From assembly GCF_014171595.1 (NCBI RefSeq), contig NZ_CP050451.1, forward strand, positions 310,001 to 374,000: DNA of 64,000 nt. The letters are read 5' to 3'. This document shows, one piece after another, positions 19,022 to 28,787 of this stretch. The first letter of the stretch is position 1, and each line of letters starts with the position of its first letter. The notes below the pieces were generated by a model. That model did no database searches. It saw only the letters and a program-made list of their open reading frames with translations, and was not told the origin of the DNA. The position numbers and the translations under genes were made by a program. The stretch is from Massilia sp. Se16.2.3. Lineage in GTDB: Bacteria; Pseudomonadota; Gammaproteobacteria; Burkholderiales; Burkholderiaceae_D.

Positions 19022-21071
19022 ATGAAATTACGTTTGCTAATGCTGGGTGCCGCCGTGGCCGCGTCCAGCGCCGTGGCCGCCGCGCGGCTTGACGGTGGAA
19101 GATCTGGTCACGCTGGAACGCGTCGGCAGCCCGGCGGTGTCGCCCGACGCCAGCCGCGTCGTCTATACCGTACGCCGGACCGACATGGACAAGAACCGCG
19201 GCCACACCAGCCTGTGGATTGCCGGCCTGGACGGCAAGGCGGCGCCAGGCGCCCTCGTCAATCACGACAGCAGCAGCACGGATCCGGAATGGTCGCCCAA
19301 GGGTGACGCCGTGTATTTCCTGTCGACCCGCTCGGGCAGCGCCCAGGTGTGGCGCCAGAGCGTCGCTGGCGGCGAGCCGGTCCAGGTGACGAATCTGCCG
19401 CTCGACGTCGACAACTTCCGCGTCTCGCCGCAGGGCGACCGGATCGCCTTCTCGCTGGCCGTGTTCCGCGACTGCGCCGACCTGTCCTGCACGAAGAACC
19501 GTCTCGACGAGCAGGCGAAGAACAAGGCGAGCGGCCGCGTCTATGACCGCCTGTTCGTGCGTCACTGGGACACCTGGGCCGATGGCCGCAATGCCGTGCT
19601 GTTCTCGGCGCCGCTGGACGCGAATGGCCGCGTGAGCGGCACCCCGGTCAGCCTCTCCGGCGCGCTCGACGCCGACGTGCCTTCGAAACCGTTTGGCGAC
19701 CGCGAGGAATACCGGTTCAGCCCGGACGGCAAGACCCTGGTGTTCTCGGCGCGCATCGCCGGCAAGACCGAGGCCTGGTCGACCAACTTCGACCTGTTCA
19801 GCGTGCCGGCCGCTGGCGGTGGCGCGCCGCGCAACTTAACGAGTGACAATAACGCCTGGGATACCAAAGGCGTGTTTTCGCCGGATGGGCGCACCCTCGC
19901 CTACCTGGCGATGTCGCGCCCCGGCTTCGAAGCCGACCGTTTCCACATCGTGCTGATGGATGTCGCGACTGGCAAGAAGCGCCACCTGGCTGAAAACTGG
20001 GACCGCTCCGCCGGCAGCCTGCTCTGGAGCGCGGACGGCAAGACTGTCGTGGTCGATGCCGAAGACGTCGGCCAGCACCGCCTGTTCGCGATCGACCTTG
20101 CCAGCGGCAAGGTCAGTGCCCTGACCGACAAGGGTTCGATCGGCGGTTTCGACATGCGCCGCGATACGATCGCCTACACCCACGCGACGCTCGATTCCCC
20201 GGCCCAGCTCTACAGCACCCGCCTGAAGGGGGGCAAGCCTGCTCGCCTGACCAGCAACAACCAGCAGGCGCTGGCGGACGTGCGCTTCGGCGAATTCGAG
20301 CAGTTCAGCTTTGCCGGCGCCAACGGCGACACGGTCCACGGCTACGTGATGAAACCCTGGAATGCGCAGCCGGGCGCGAAGTACCCGATTGCCTTCCTGG
20401 TGCACGGCGGCCCGCAGGGCAGCTTTGGCAATGCCTGGAGCTACCGCTGGAACCCGCAGGTGTACGCCGGCGCCGGCTATGCCACCGTCTTCATCGACTT
20501 CCACGGTTCCACGGGCTACGGCCAGAAGTTCACGGACGCGATCAGCGGCGATTGGGGCGGCAAGCCGCTCGAAGACCTGCAAAAAGGCCTGGCCGCCGCG
20601 GTGCAGAAGTTCCCGTGGCTGGACCGCGAGCGCAGCTGCGCCCTGGGCGCCTCGTACGGCGGCTACATGATGAACTGGATCGAGGGTAACTGGCCGGACG
20701 GCTTCAAGTGCATCGTCAACCACGATGGCGTGTTCGACGCACGCGGGATGGCCTATTCGACCGAAGAGCAGTGGTTCACCGACTGGGAAAACGGCGGTCC
20801 GTATTTCGCGGTGCCGGACCAGCACGAACGCTTCAACCCGGTCCACCACGTGAACAAGTGGAAAACGCCGATGCTCGTCGTCCAGGGCGACCTCGACTTC
20901 CGCATCCCGACCGCGCAGGCCCTGTCGACCTTCACCGCGCTGCAGCGGCGTGGCATCGACAGCAAGCTGCTGGTGTTCCCGGATGAGAACCACTGGGTGT
21001 TGAAGCCGGCGAATTCGGTGCTGTGGCACCATACCGTGATCGACTGGCTCGACGGCTATCTGAAACGCTGA
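19022..21071 (+). CDS. S9-family dipeptidyl/oligopeptidase, frameshifted after the signal peptide
   Basis: The body (from about 19090) encodes a beta-propeller (SPAVSPDASRVVY, WSPKGDAVYF, FSPDGRTLAYL) and an S9 hydrolase domain with Ser in GASYGGYMMNW, Asp in VVQGDLDFRIP and His in FPDENHWVLK. It should cleave short peptides in the periplasm. A clear signal peptide, MKLRLLMLGAAVAASSAVAAA, begins at ATG 19022 but in a different frame. Removing one G from the GG at 19086-19087 joins them as AARLTVEDLV. Without that correction translation would have to begin at GTG 19047 with no signal peptide. Terminator follows. Confidence 0.85.
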
Positions 21072-21094
21072 TCCGGCGCTTGCCTGTATCGCAC

Positions 21095-21120
21095 AGCCCG
21101 CTCCTGCAGCGGGCTTTTTT
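21095..21120 (+). terminator. Rho-independent terminator of the S9 peptidase gene
   Basis: Stem AGCCCGCT with AGCGGGCT, 5-base loop, directly followed by a T-run. It lies 24 bases after the peptidase stop and before the convergent pilin gene. Confidence 0.9.
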
Positions 21121-21163
21121 CATGCGCGCTGCCTCCCGGCGCAGGTGGCGCGCTCGAAGGTGG

Positions 21164-21604
21164 TCAGGCCCTGCCTTCGCAAATGCCTTTCGGGCCGATC
21201 AGCTTCTGCGGCACGGTATCGGCCTTGCAGCTCCAGGCGCCCGTGTCGGCGTCACGGGTCAGGGTAATGACCTGGTTCTTGACGGTGGTGGGCCCGGCGA
21301 CAATGGTGCAGGTGAGCGTGGTGGCGCTGGCGCCGAAGGTGCAGTTCGCGGTCGATTTATCGGGCGCCGGGAGACCCGCATCCTGCGGTCCGGTCACTTC
21401 TTCGCCATCGTTGATGCGGGTATTGAACCCGACCTTGCCAGCCGAGAGCTCGGCCAGGGCGGCACCGAACTTCGAGCGTGCCATGTAGTCCTGGTAGGCG
21501 GGCATGGCGATGGTGGCCAGGATGCCGATGATCGCGACAACGATCATCAGTTCGAGCAGGGTGAAGCCGGCTTCTGCATGTTTACCAATCTTCATCGATT
21601 TCAT
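21164..21604 (-). CDS. Type IV pilin (third, divergent copy)
   Basis: A 146-residue prepilin with a short leader ending in Gly13, cleavage before Phe in [28 protein letters not shown], and Glu5 of the mature protein. The rest has the beta-sheet region and Cys residues (ANCTFG, LTCTIV, WSCKAD, GICEGRA) that could close one or two disulfide loops. It is less like the other two pilins here: [18 protein letters not shown] is the pilin form seen in many PilA-type major or minor pilins. GGAG lies in front of ATG 21604. No sigma-54 consensus seen upstream. Confidence 0.88.
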   Translation of the reverse strand: MKSMKIGKHAEAGFTLLELMIVVAIIGILATIAMPAYQDYMARSKFGAALAELSAGKVGFNTRINDGEEVTGPQDAGLPAPDKSTANCTFGASATTLTCTIVAGPTTVKNQVITLTRDADTGAWSCKADTVPQKLIGPKGICEGRA

Positions 21605-22036
21605 GGATTCTCCAGATCAGGTTGAATGGTCGCGAACCGGAAGCAGGCCGCGCCTTGCGTGAACGGCTCCGCCATGGAAAATCTGCCTCAAGGCCGAAGT
21701 TGCATAGGGAAAATTGACCGATACATCGTCATTGCCGCAGATCGTCAGGCGAGAAGCGTGCACGCGCTGAGTATGGAGGCGCGTACCGCGAAGACTTTGC
21801 GTTAGTCGAAGCGTGCGCGCAGGAGCGGCATTGACGAGGACGCAACCCCGTACTACGCCCGTGGAAACCGGGCGCAAGGAAGCTGTCGGGCGCAGGCTGC
21901 GATGCAGCTGCACCGGGGGTTGCGCATGAGGCTCTGGGGAAGAGCTAGCGCATCGTTGGAGAGGAGGAGGAAGTGTCGCCGGCCGCGTTGCGCGCGCCTG
22001 GGGCGGAGGGGCCCACCGGCATCGGCGGGAATGCGC
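21605..22036. other. Intergenic region upstream of the third pilin gene
   Basis: No coding frame here has a good start, codon bias or recognisable motif. The part next to the pilin gene must hold its promoter and leader; I could not find a -24/-12 or clear -35/-10 pair. The part near 21960-22030 is G-rich on the plus strand. Confidence 0.4.
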
Positions 22037-22068
22037 TTTTTTTTAAAACCGGCGGGATAGCTCGCCGG
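22037..22068 (-). terminator. Terminator after the second pilin gene
   Basis: On the minus strand CCGGCG and CGCCGG form a stem with an 8-base loop, followed by TTTT. It starts about 20 bases after the stop of the pilin gene ending at 22087. Confidence 0.65.
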
Positions 22069-22086
22069 CCCGTGGATGCCTGCCGA

Positions 22087-22542
22087 TCAGGGGCAGCCGC
22101 CCTGGCCCGGTTTCAGGCCGCGGATGGCGTTGCAGATCGTCCCTGCGGCCGTCCAGCGCATGTCGGCCCTGCCGTCCCCGATGGCCGGGGAAATCGTCGC
22201 GAACACCAGGTTGACGCCTTCGACCGTTGTCGCAGAGGTAGTCGCGCCGGTAATCACGCCGTTGACGACCGTCGGTACTTCGGTAATGAAACTGCTTGCA
22301 GCGATGCCTGGAATGCCTGCGGCGCCGATCCTGCAGTCGGTGAAGCTACCGCTCGCCTGATAGCACTCGGCAATTGCCGTCTTGAGGGAATCGAGTTCGG
22401 CCGCTGCGCCGGCAGCTTTGCTGCGCGAAATATAGTGCGAGTACTGCGGAATTGCGACAGCGGAGAGAATACCGATGATCGCGACGACGATCATGAGTTC
22501 GATGAGTGTGAATCCTGTTGCATGGTTCAGCCTGGACTTCAT
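22087..22542 (-). CDS. Type IV pilin (second copy)
   Basis: A 151-residue prepilin: leader [10 protein letters not shown], then [24 protein letters not shown]. The body is closely similar to the first pilin at 23574-24044 ([50 protein letters not shown]), including the four Cys and the C-terminal disulfide loop. The two look like paralogues separated by the tfpZ gene. ATG 22542 was chosen so the leader has the usual ten residues; upstream in-frame sequence is implausible. It may supply an alternative major pilin subunit. Confidence 0.9.
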   Translation of the reverse strand: MKSRLNHATGFTLIELMIVVAIIGILSAVAIPQYSHYISRSKAAGAAAELDSLKTAIAECYQASGSFTDCRIGAAGIPGIAASSFITEVPTVVNGVITGATTSATTVEGVNLVFATISPAIGDGRADMRWTAAGTICNAIRGLKPGQGGCP

Positions 22543-22724
22543 CGCCGGCACCTTAAAAAATGAAACGTTTGTGGATGAGCGCATGCGCGCTTTCTGGACC
22601 TGTCCGGCGCAGCACGCTGGTCATACGCTTGCCATTCACCAGCAATTGGCGCTTTGTAGAAACGGCATCCGGTAAATGACGGCTGGGTATCCGTACTGGA
22701 CGCCCAGCCGTGGGAGCTGCCGGA

Positions 22725-23486
22725 CTACGAGAACACGACCGGGGCGATGCCGATGAATTTCGCCGACTGGGCATCGATCACGGCCGTGTACTTCAAGGAG
22801 CCGATCTTGACCGGCTGGCATTTGGCGTGCTCGGCCTGTAAGTCGTGCGAGGCCAACCAGCTTGTCAGTTCGTTTGCGATCGCCGGATTTTTCCGGATGA
22901 GATCGACGGCGGGCGTGGCGTTTTTCAGGAGGAGCGCAGCGCTGTCACGGTAGGGTATGTGAAGCTGGGGCAAATGCCCGGCTCCGCCACCGAACGAGGC
23001 CATTGCTTTGGCCTGGTTGATTTCGTATTTGTCGCGCGGGGCGCGCACGCCAACCAGTTCAGGGCCCCACACCGGCAGCGTGGCGTGCGCCTTGTCGAGG
23101 TTACCGTCCGTGACTTCCGATGCCTGGACTACCTGGAACTCGCTGCCGAGCGCTGCAATATAGGCAGGCCTGGCTTCGTACAAGGTACTCACGCCGTAGC
23201 CCAGGGCAGAAATCTGGCACAGCGAAATGACGAGCAGGTCGAATTTCAGGGATTTTTTGGCGGGATTGAAGACAATGAAGGTGCACAGGGGGCCCAGCAC
23301 CACATCGATCCCTATCATCAGGAAGAAGATTTCCTGGCCGCCGAAGGCATCCAGCAGGCCTTCTGGATACCAGATCGTATTCAGGAAGAAAATCAGAGCG
23401 ATTGCGATCAGCAGGGAGATCGCCAAATGGATACCGCAAGCGTAGGCGCGCAGTTTCAAGATGGGTTTGAGGGCGTTGATCTTCAT
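22725..23486 (-). CDS. tfpZ: TfpX/TfpZ family type IV pilin accessory protein
   Basis: A 253-residue membrane protein with three N-terminal membrane segments (about residues 17-37, 53-75 and 84-104), then a periplasmic domain. The segment MIGIDVVLGPLCTFIVFNPAKKSLKFDL and the ARPAYI motif after TM3 mark the family. In Pseudomonas such proteins are encoded just after particular pilA alleles and promote assembly of that pilin. Here it lies between two near-identical pilins, 87 bases after the first, consistent with the same pairing. Confidence 0.88.
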   Translation of the reverse strand: MKINALKPILKLRAYACGIHLAISLLIAIALIFFLNTIWYPEGLLDAFGGQEIFFLMIGIDVVLGPLCTFIVFNPAKKSLKFDLLVISLCQISALGYGVSTLYEARPAYIAALGSEFQVVQASEVTDGNLDKAHATLPVWGPELVGVRAPRDKYEINQAKAMASFGGGAGHLPQLHIPYRDSAALLLKNATPAVDLIRKNPAIANELTSWLASHDLQAEHAKCQPVKIGSLKYTAVIDAQSAKFIGIAPVVFS

Positions 23487-23523
23487 AAAAGAAAACGGCG
23501 CAGTCCTGTCATGGGCTGCGCCG
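23487..23523 (-). terminator. Possible partial terminator between pilin and tfpZ
   Basis: An 8-base stem (CGGCGCAG with CTGCGCCG) is followed on the minus strand by TTTTCTTTT, immediately before the tfpZ start. Such a structure would let the pilin gene be expressed far more than the accessory gene. Confidence 0.65.
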
Positions 23524-23573
23524 GATGATGATGGTTCAGGTAATCGCGATGTACATCGCGACCGGCTCAGCGA

Positions 23574-24044
23574 TTATTCCAGCACGTTACCGCAGCCGCC
23601 TTGACCGTCCTTCAGGCCACGCACGGAGTCGCAGATGGAGCCTTCTGCCCTCCAGATCATGTTGGCTTGACCAGCTGCGGTCGACGGGCGGATGGAGGTG
23701 AACACCAGAGGATCGCCGTCGTTGGTCGTTGCAGCGGTTTCGACATTGCTGATCACGCCGCCATCGATTGCTGGGACACTGGTAATGAACTTGCTAATCT
23801 TGACTTGTGGGATGCCGTTCGTGCCTGGTTCGTTGCAACCAGTGAACGAACCGCTCGTCTGGTAGCATTCAGCAAGCGCGGTCTTCAGCGAGTCGAGTTC
23901 GGCGGCGGCGCCCGAAGCCTTGCTGCGCGACACGTAGTTCGAGTACTGCGGAATGGCGACAGCGGCCAGGATACCGATGATCGCGACAACGATCATCAAT
24001 TCAATCAGGGTGAAGCCGGCTTGGGCTTTCTTAACGAGTTTCAT
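23574..24044 (-). CDS. pilA: Type IV pilin major subunit
   Basis: A 156-residue prepilin with a ten-residue leader ([10 protein letters not shown]), cleavage before Phe, the conserved N-terminal helix [24 protein letters not shown] with Glu5, and a globular domain with four Cys, the last pair (SIC and GGCG) closing the C-terminal loop. Pilins polymerise into pili for twitching, adhesion and DNA uptake. It is the first gene after a consensus sigma-54 promoter, with AGGAGA before the start, and is followed by tfpZ and a paralogue. This promoter makes it the best candidate for the main pilin. Confidence 0.93.
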   Translation of the reverse strand: MKLVKKAQAGFTLIELMIVVAIIGILAAVAIPQYSNYVSRSKASGAAAELDSLKTALAECYQTSGSFTGCNEPGTNGIPQVKISKFITSVPAIDGGVISNVETAATTNDGDPLVFTSIRPSTAAGQANMIWRAEGSICDSVRGLKDGQGGCGNVLE

Positions 24045-24104
24045 GGTGCATCTCCTGGTAAGGTTGGGTAGTGCTGCGTTTGTTTGGTGCCACGACTCAT
24101 CTAT

Positions 24105-24120
24105 TGCAAGCGCCGTGCCA
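24105..24120 (-). promoter_or_regulatory. Sigma-54 (RpoN) promoter of pilA
   Basis: Minus strand TGGCACG-N4-TTGCA, an exact match to the -24/-12 consensus. The predicted start near 24094 gives a leader of about 50 bases. In other proteobacteria PilR activates pilA from such a promoter. Confidence 0.88.
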
Positions 24121-24276
24121 GCCCGTTATTGCGCATTTTCAATATATTTTCGGCAATAAAGCTGACAAAACTTGTCCATACGTTGTGTCCTGCTGACAAT
24201 TTTTGTCGTTACATGAACAGTTTTTGCCAAAAGTCTGACGCTGATCAACGCCTCAGGTGACAAAATGCGCCAGCAA

Positions 24277-24308
24277 ATAAAAAGGGAAGCCCACAGGCTT
24301 CCCTTTTC
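24277..24308 (-). terminator. Terminator of sucCD
   Basis: Perfect stem of about 12 bases (AAAAGGGAAGCC with GGCTTCCCTTTT), 4-base loop CACA, T-rich on both sides so it could work both ways. It lies 24 bases after the sucD stop. Confidence 0.9.
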
Positions 24309-24331
24309 GCTACGAACAGAACTGTCCGGTA

Positions 24332-25213
24332 TTACAGCATGGCCTTCAGCAGGCGTGCCATTTCCGACGGGTTCTTGGTGGCTTTGATGCCGCACTCTTC
24401 CATGATGTCCAGCTTGGCCTGCGCCGTATCGGCACCGCCCGAGATCAGCGCGCCGGCGTGGCCCATGCGCTTGCCCGGAGGCGCGGTGACACCGGCGATG
24501 AAGCCGACGACCGGCTTCTTCATGTTGTCCTTGACCCAGTGCGCGGCATTGGCTTCGTCCGGACCGCCGATTTCGCCGATCATGATGACCGCGTCGGTAT
24601 CAGGATCGTCGTTGAACATCTTCATGATGTCGATGTGCTTCAGGCCGTTGATCGGGTCGCCGCCGATGCCGACTGCCGACGATTGGCCCAGGCCCAGTGC
24701 GGTCAGCTGGCCGACTGCTTCATAGGTCAGGGTGCCCGAGCGCGAGACGACGCCGATACGGCCCTTGCGGTGGATGTGACCCGGCATGATGCCGATCTTG
24801 ATTTCGTCCGGGGTGATCAGGCCTGGGCAGTTCGGGCCCAGCAGCAGGGTCTTCGAGCCGGCCTTGGCCATGCGGTCCTTCAGGGCCATCATGTCACGGA
24901 CCGGGATGCCTTCGGTGATGCAGATCGCCAGGTCCAGGTCGGCTTCGACAGCTTCCCAGATGGCGGCGGCGGCACCTGCCGGCGGCACGTAGATGACCGA
25001 GACGGTCGCGCCGGTGGCGGCTTTGGCTTCCGACACATTGGCGTAGATCGGGATGCCTTCGAAGTCTTCGCCGGCTTTCTTCGGGTTCACGCCAGCAACG
25101 AAAGCGGCCTTGCCGTTCGCGTAGTCGCGGCACATACGGGTATGGAACTGACCGGTCTTGCCGGTGATACCCTGGGTGATGACTTTTGTGTCTTTGTTGA
25201 TCAGGATCGACAT
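24332..25213 (-). CDS. sucD: Succinyl-CoA ligase alpha subunit
   Basis: A 293-residue CoA-binding subunit. It opens SILINKDTKVITQGITGKTGQFHT, has the LLGPNCPGLITPDE segment, and GKRMGHAGALISGG with the phosphorylated His. With SucC it interconverts succinyl-CoA and succinate with nucleotide phosphorylation in the TCA cycle. It follows sucC by 17 bases. Confidence 0.96.
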   Translation of the reverse strand: MSILINKDTKVITQGITGKTGQFHTRMCRDYANGKAAFVAGVNPKKAGEDFEGIPIYANVSEAKAATGATVSVIYVPPAGAAAAIWEAVEADLDLAICITEGIPVRDMMALKDRMAKAGSKTLLLGPNCPGLITPDEIKIGIMPGHIHRKGRIGVVSRSGTLTYEAVGQLTALGLGQSSAVGIGGDPINGLKHIDIMKMFNDDPDTDAVIMIGEIGGPDEANAAHWVKDNMKKPVVGFIAGVTAPPGKRMGHAGALISGGADTAQAKLDIMEECGIKATKNPSEMARLLKAML

Positions 25214-25230
25214 TTCTTTATTCCTTCGAA

Positions 25231-26400
25231 TTAGGCGTTACCAGCTGCAGCGGCGACCACGGCCTTGGCTGCATCTTCCATCGTATCGGCAGCGATGATC
25301 GGCAGACCGGAGTCGGCCAGCATCTTCTTGCCCAGGTCTTCGTTGGTGCCCTTCATGCGCACGACCAGCGGCACTTTCAGCGACACGGCCTTCGATGCGG
25401 TAATCACGCCTTCGGCGATGACGTCGCAACGCATGATGCCGCCGAAAATGTTGACCAGGATGGCTTTCAGACCAGGGTTCTTCAGCATGATCTTGAATGC
25501 TTCGGTGACTTTCTCAGCCGTCGCACCGCCGCCCACGTCCAGGAAGTTGGCCGGCTCGCCGCCGAACAGCTTGATGGTGTCCATGGTGGCCATCGCCAGG
25601 CCGGCGCCGTTCACCAGGCAGCCGATGTTACCGTCGAGCGAGATGTAGGCCAGGTCGAATTTCGATGCTTCGACTTCGGCTGGATCTTCTTCGTCCAGGT
25701 CGCGGTAGGCCATGATGTCCGGCTGGCGGAACAGGGCGTTGGCGTCGAAGTTGAACTTCGCGTCGAGGGCGATGACCTTGCCGTTGCCGGTCAGGATCAG
25801 CGGGTTGATTTCGGCCAGCGACGAATCGGTTTCCCAGTAAGCCTGGTACAGGCCCTTCAGGTTCTGGCGTGCTTCGGCCAGCGATTCGGCAGGAATGCCG
25901 ATCTTGGTCGAGATGTCGTCCGCTTCGGCATCGGTCAGGCCGACGGCCGGATCGATCGCGATCGAGTGGATTTTTTCCGGGTTGCTGTGCGCGACTTCTT
26001 CGATGTCCATGCCGCCTTCCGACGAGGCCATCAGGACGACCTTCTGCGTGACGCGGTCGGTGACCATCGACACGTACAGTTCCTTCTTGATGTCGGCGCC
26101 TTCTTCGATCAGCAGGCGGCGCACCTTCTGTCCTTCAGGACCGGTCTGGTGCGTAATGAGCTGCATGCCCATGATCTGTTCCGCGTATTCCTTGACCTGC
26201 TCCAGCGACTTGGCAACTTTCACGCCGCCGCCTTTACCACGGCCGCCAGCATGGATCTGGGCCTTGACCACCCAGACCGGACCGCCCAGCTCTTGGGCTG
26301 CCTTGACGGCCTCGTCGACCGACATGCACGGAATGCCGCGCGGAACCGTCACCCCGAACTTTCGGAGGATTTCTTTGCCCTGATACTCATGGATTTTCAT
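25231..26400 (-). CDS. sucC: Succinyl-CoA ligase beta subunit
   Basis: A 389-residue ATP-grasp subunit: [17 protein letters not shown], then [18 protein letters not shown] for nucleotide binding, [21 protein letters not shown], and [15 protein letters not shown]. Forms the nucleotide site of the SucCD complex. First gene of the two-gene operon. Nothing unusual. Confidence 0.96.
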   Translation of the reverse strand: MKIHEYQGKEILRKFGVTVPRGIPCMSVDEAVKAAQELGGPVWVVKAQIHAGGRGKGGGVKVAKSLEQVKEYAEQIMGMQLITHQTGPEGQKVRRLLIEEGADIKKELYVSMVTDRVTQKVVLMASSEGGMDIEEVAHSNPEKIHSIAIDPAVGLTDAEADDISTKIGIPAESLAEARQNLKGLYQAYWETDSSLAEINPLILTGNGKVIALDAKFNFDANALFRQPDIMAYRDLDEEDPAEVEASKFDLAYISLDGNIGCLVNGAGLAMATMDTIKLFGGEPANFLDVGGGATAEKVTEAFKIMLKNPGLKAILVNIFGGIMRCDVIAEGVITASKAVSLKVPLVVRMKGTNEDLGKKMLADSGLPIIAADTMEDAAKAVVAAAAGNA

Positions 26401-26463
26401 GCTGGCTTCCCTTCTTCTGTTACTGATTTGGATAGGTTAATTGAACAACTTCGACATCTAATG

Positions 26464-27027
26464 TTAACCCTGTACGGCCTTGATTACCCAGCGCGGATAA
26501 TACTTTGCCACAGCGGGGCCGTCGGCACGCAGCGCGTGGCAGCGGTCGATCTCGTACGGACGCGCAGCTTCGCTCTCGTTGGCGGCGCTGCGTGTCTCGA
26601 ACTCGTCATCGGCGAAGGCCTGGATTGCCGCGGTGGGCAAAACCTGCGCCAGTTCGGTGAGGTGGGTGCAGCCGAGCACGCCCGACAGGCGGTCTTTCAG
26701 GTGCAGCCGGAAGTGCTTGACCAGCGACAGCCCGATCAGCTTCTTGTAGGCAGGGCCGATCACGTTGCAGTAACCAGGATACGGTACCGCGTCGGACGCG
26801 GCTTCGGCGTCGACGATCTCGAGATCGCGGTTGATGGTCACGCGCAGGCTGAGGTCGTGCACGGCCGTGCCCGCCGGACGCATGCCGGAGGCCAGTTCGA
26901 TGTCGCGTGCCTTGATGTCGCGGATGCGCGCATCGAGATCCCACAAGCCATCGTCGCGCGCGTACGCTTCGACGGTAATGGCGCGCGTGTGCCGGAGCGA
27001 GCGCGGGGAGGGAGGAGACAAAGGCAT
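26464..27027 (-). CDS. DUF2889 family protein
   Basis: A 187-residue soluble protein: TRAITVEAYARDDGLWDLDARIRDIKARD opens the domain, followed by MRPAGTAVHDLSLRVTINRDLEIVDAEAASDAVPYPGYCNVIGP and GCTHLTELAQVLPTAAIQA, typical of DUF2889. Function unknown; members are common in Burkholderiales next to sucCD or recA-recX. I start at ATG 27027 (MPLSPPSP), since the eight extra residues of a longer frame lack support; neither start has a strong Shine-Dalgarno. Confidence 0.88.
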   Translation of the reverse strand: MPLSPPSPRSLRHTRAITVEAYARDDGLWDLDARIRDIKARDIELASGMRPAGTAVHDLSLRVTINRDLEIVDAEAASDAVPYPGYCNVIGPAYKKLIGLSLVKHFRLHLKDRLSGVLGCTHLTELAQVLPTAAIQAFADDEFETRSAANESEAARPYEIDRCHALRADGPAVAKYYPRWVIKAVQG

Positions 27028-27411
27028 AAAAACGTGCCGACGAAGCGGCAATCAGTGGGGCAGCCGGTGTGCCTGGATAGCACGTTACCGCAGCTTCTGC
27101 GGCAACAACCGCTCATGCGGCGCTGCTTGAACCGTGGAAGTTTAGCACAGGCGGGGGCAGGTTGCACCGCAACATGGCGGCTGGCCGAATCATGGCGCCG
27201 ATCTATTCGCTGGTCTTTTCGCCACAAATGTCGTGGCTGCATGCCGAACATCTCGCACCAATCGCTCTGACTTGCCGTTCGTCAACAGTGGGCTTTTCTC
27301 CGCCACGCATGCTGGTCGCTGGCTATGGACGGGAGCCCGGTCATGGGGATGCTGCTACCAGCCTGCGCGTATGCCGCAGGTATTTCTTGTTTGTTGACGT
27401 TTGCAATATGG
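27028..27411. other. Divergent intergenic region, no gene seen
   Basis: Separates the DUF2889 gene from the TPM gene. A small hairpin (CCGCAG/CTGCGG, about 27088-27102) is present. Part may be coding if the TPM gene uses the upstream in-frame ATG at 27325. No other structure seen. Confidence 0.4.
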
Positions 27412-28392
27412 ATGGGAGCCAAACGATTTCTGCTGGGCGCGTTCCTTGCTGGCGTCTCGCTCCTTTGCACTGCATCCGAGCAATACGCTGCTCCACCAGC
27501 GCGTGTGACAGATACGGCAAAGGTGTTAGGGCCGAGTGCAGCCAGCCTGGATCACACGCTGAGGGAGTTCGAGCGCGCGACGGGGCATCAGGTGTTCGTA
27601 CTAACGGTGCAGACAAGCGGGACGCTGCCAATTGACCAGTATGCCGTCGAGGTGTTCCAGAAATGGAAGCTTGGGCAGGCGGGCGTGGACGACGGCGTGT
27701 TGTTTGTCGTCGCCGTGGCCGATCGTGCGGTGCGTATCGAAGTAGGGTACGGTCTCGAGGGCACACTGACTGATGCTCAATGTTCGCGCATCATTCATGA
27801 CATTGTCGCGCCAGCGTTCGAAAAAGGTAGATACGACACGGGTGTCGTATCTGGAGTCGAGGCGATTCTGCGCACCTTGTCGCCGATGCCACCCCCTACT
27901 GCGGTCGTCCAGGAATTACCCGCCGAGCCGAGCCGGCCATCCCCTGCGACCTCGCCCAGAGCCTTGCTGGCGTTCGCTGGCGTCGTGTTGACTGGCCTTG
28001 CCATGCTTACCGTGGGCCTGGGCATCGGTGGGCTATGTCTTTTTTCCGTTGTGGCCCTGCTGTTCTCGGCGGCTCCTGTGCTCGGTGTGTATGGAAAACT
28101 CGTTTTCACGGCTGCCATCGCCGCCTGGCTATGCGCACGGTGGTTTCATATTGCGGAGAACGTCAGGAAGTATCATTTGCCGAGCTCAAAAAACCCTTTC
28201 CTGACCTGGCTTTGGATCTATTTCTGTACGCGAGGATCGGGCGATCCAGCCGATACCGGGCAGCACAGCGCAATGACGTTCACGGTGACCTTCGATAGCG
28301 CGGATGCGCGCGATGATAGGTCCTCCGATGGGGCGGACTGCCCCGGGAATGGCGGAAGGTCGGGAGGTGGCGGCGCGTCGGGACAGTGGTAA
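27412..28392 (+). CDS. TPM-domain (YgcG-like) membrane protein
   Basis: A 326-residue protein: signal peptide MGAKRFLLGAFLAGVSLLC, then a TPM domain (about residues 30-160) with VTDTAKVLGPSAASLDHTLREFERATGHQVFVLTVQTS, WKLGQAGVDDGVLFVVAVADRAVRIEVGYGLEGTLTD. Three hydrophobic segments follow (about residues 185-260) and the protein ends in a Gly/Ser tail (GGGGASGQW), the usual YgcG end. TPM proteins may act in repair or turnover of membrane complexes, with little proven in bacteria. An in-frame ATG at 27325 would add a further hydrophobic N-terminus; I prefer 27412 because the signal peptide then is first. GC is lower than in the neighbours. Confidence 0.82.
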   Translation: MGAKRFLLGAFLAGVSLLCTASEQYAAPPARVTDTAKVLGPSAASLDHTLREFERATGHQVFVLTVQTSGTLPIDQYAVEVFQKWKLGQAGVDDGVLFVVAVADRAVRIEVGYGLEGTLTDAQCSRIIHDIVAPAFEKGRYDTGVVSGVEAILRTLSPMPPPTAVVQELPAEPSRPSPATSPRALLAFAGVVLTGLAMLTVGLGIGGLCLFSVVALLFSAAPVLGVYGKLVFTAAIAAWLCARWFHIAENVRKYHLPSSKNPFLTWLWIYFCTRGSGDPADTGQHSAMTFTVTFDSADARDDRSSDGADCPGNGGRSGGGGASGQW

Positions 28393-28407
28393 TCAGCCCG
28401 ACGTTCG

Positions 28408-28767
28408 TCAGACGCCATCGTCTTTCGCAAAGCAGCTTACGCCTTCGGCATCGAGGCAGATGTCGGCATTGCGCGCCACCCTCGCAGCCCAGATCCCCTG
28501 TCCAGCCTCTGGTTCCGTGCCGTGCCAAACCAGCCCGTAAAAAGCGATATGGGAGCCTGAGCCGCGGGCGGCGTCCCAGCGGCCACGAATCTCGTCCGTG
28601 TTTCTACCGACACCGTCAATTTGGAGCACGTACTCGCCACTTGCGCGCAGGTCGAGAATCATGGTTCTTTCGGGCGTGTCGAACCGGTAGACGCCTCGCG
28701 CATTGATGGGCTGCTCGGTACAGGCTGAACAGGACAGGATCAAAACAAGCGCGAATAATGTTTTCAT
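28408..28767 (-). CDS. Small putative lipoprotein
   Basis: A 119-residue protein with a lipoprotein signal, MKTLFALVLILSCSAC, then TEQPINARGVYRFDTPERTMILDLRASGEYVLQID and RGRWDAARGSGSHIAFYG. The pattern of a small beta-barrel reading as response to a solute is reminiscent of lipocalin-like META or copper-resistance folds but I recognise no family. Start ATG 28767 chosen for the lipobox. Convergent with the TPM gene, 15 bases apart. Confidence 0.7.
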   Translation of the reverse strand: MKTLFALVLILSCSACTEQPINARGVYRFDTPERTMILDLRASGEYVLQIDGVGRNTDEIRGRWDAARGSGSHIAFYGLVWHGTEPEAGQGIWAARVARNADICLDAEGVSCFAKDDGV

Positions 28768-28787
28768 ATTGGCAATTATTTCAACAC

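Noticed and set aside
21617..21913. Small minus-strand gene upstream of the third pilin
   Set aside because: No Shine-Dalgarno, no motif, Arg/Leu/Thr-rich random composition. Its DNA more likely holds the pilin promoter.
22681..22710. Terminator after tfpZ
   Set aside because: A GGCTGGG/CCCAGCC hairpin is present but no T-run follows on the minus strand, so it was not called as a terminator.
27325..27411. Upstream start for the TPM protein
   Set aside because: The frame is open, but a standard signal peptide begins at ATG 27412. The extra N-terminus would put a second hydrophobic segment in front of it. Kept as an alternative only.
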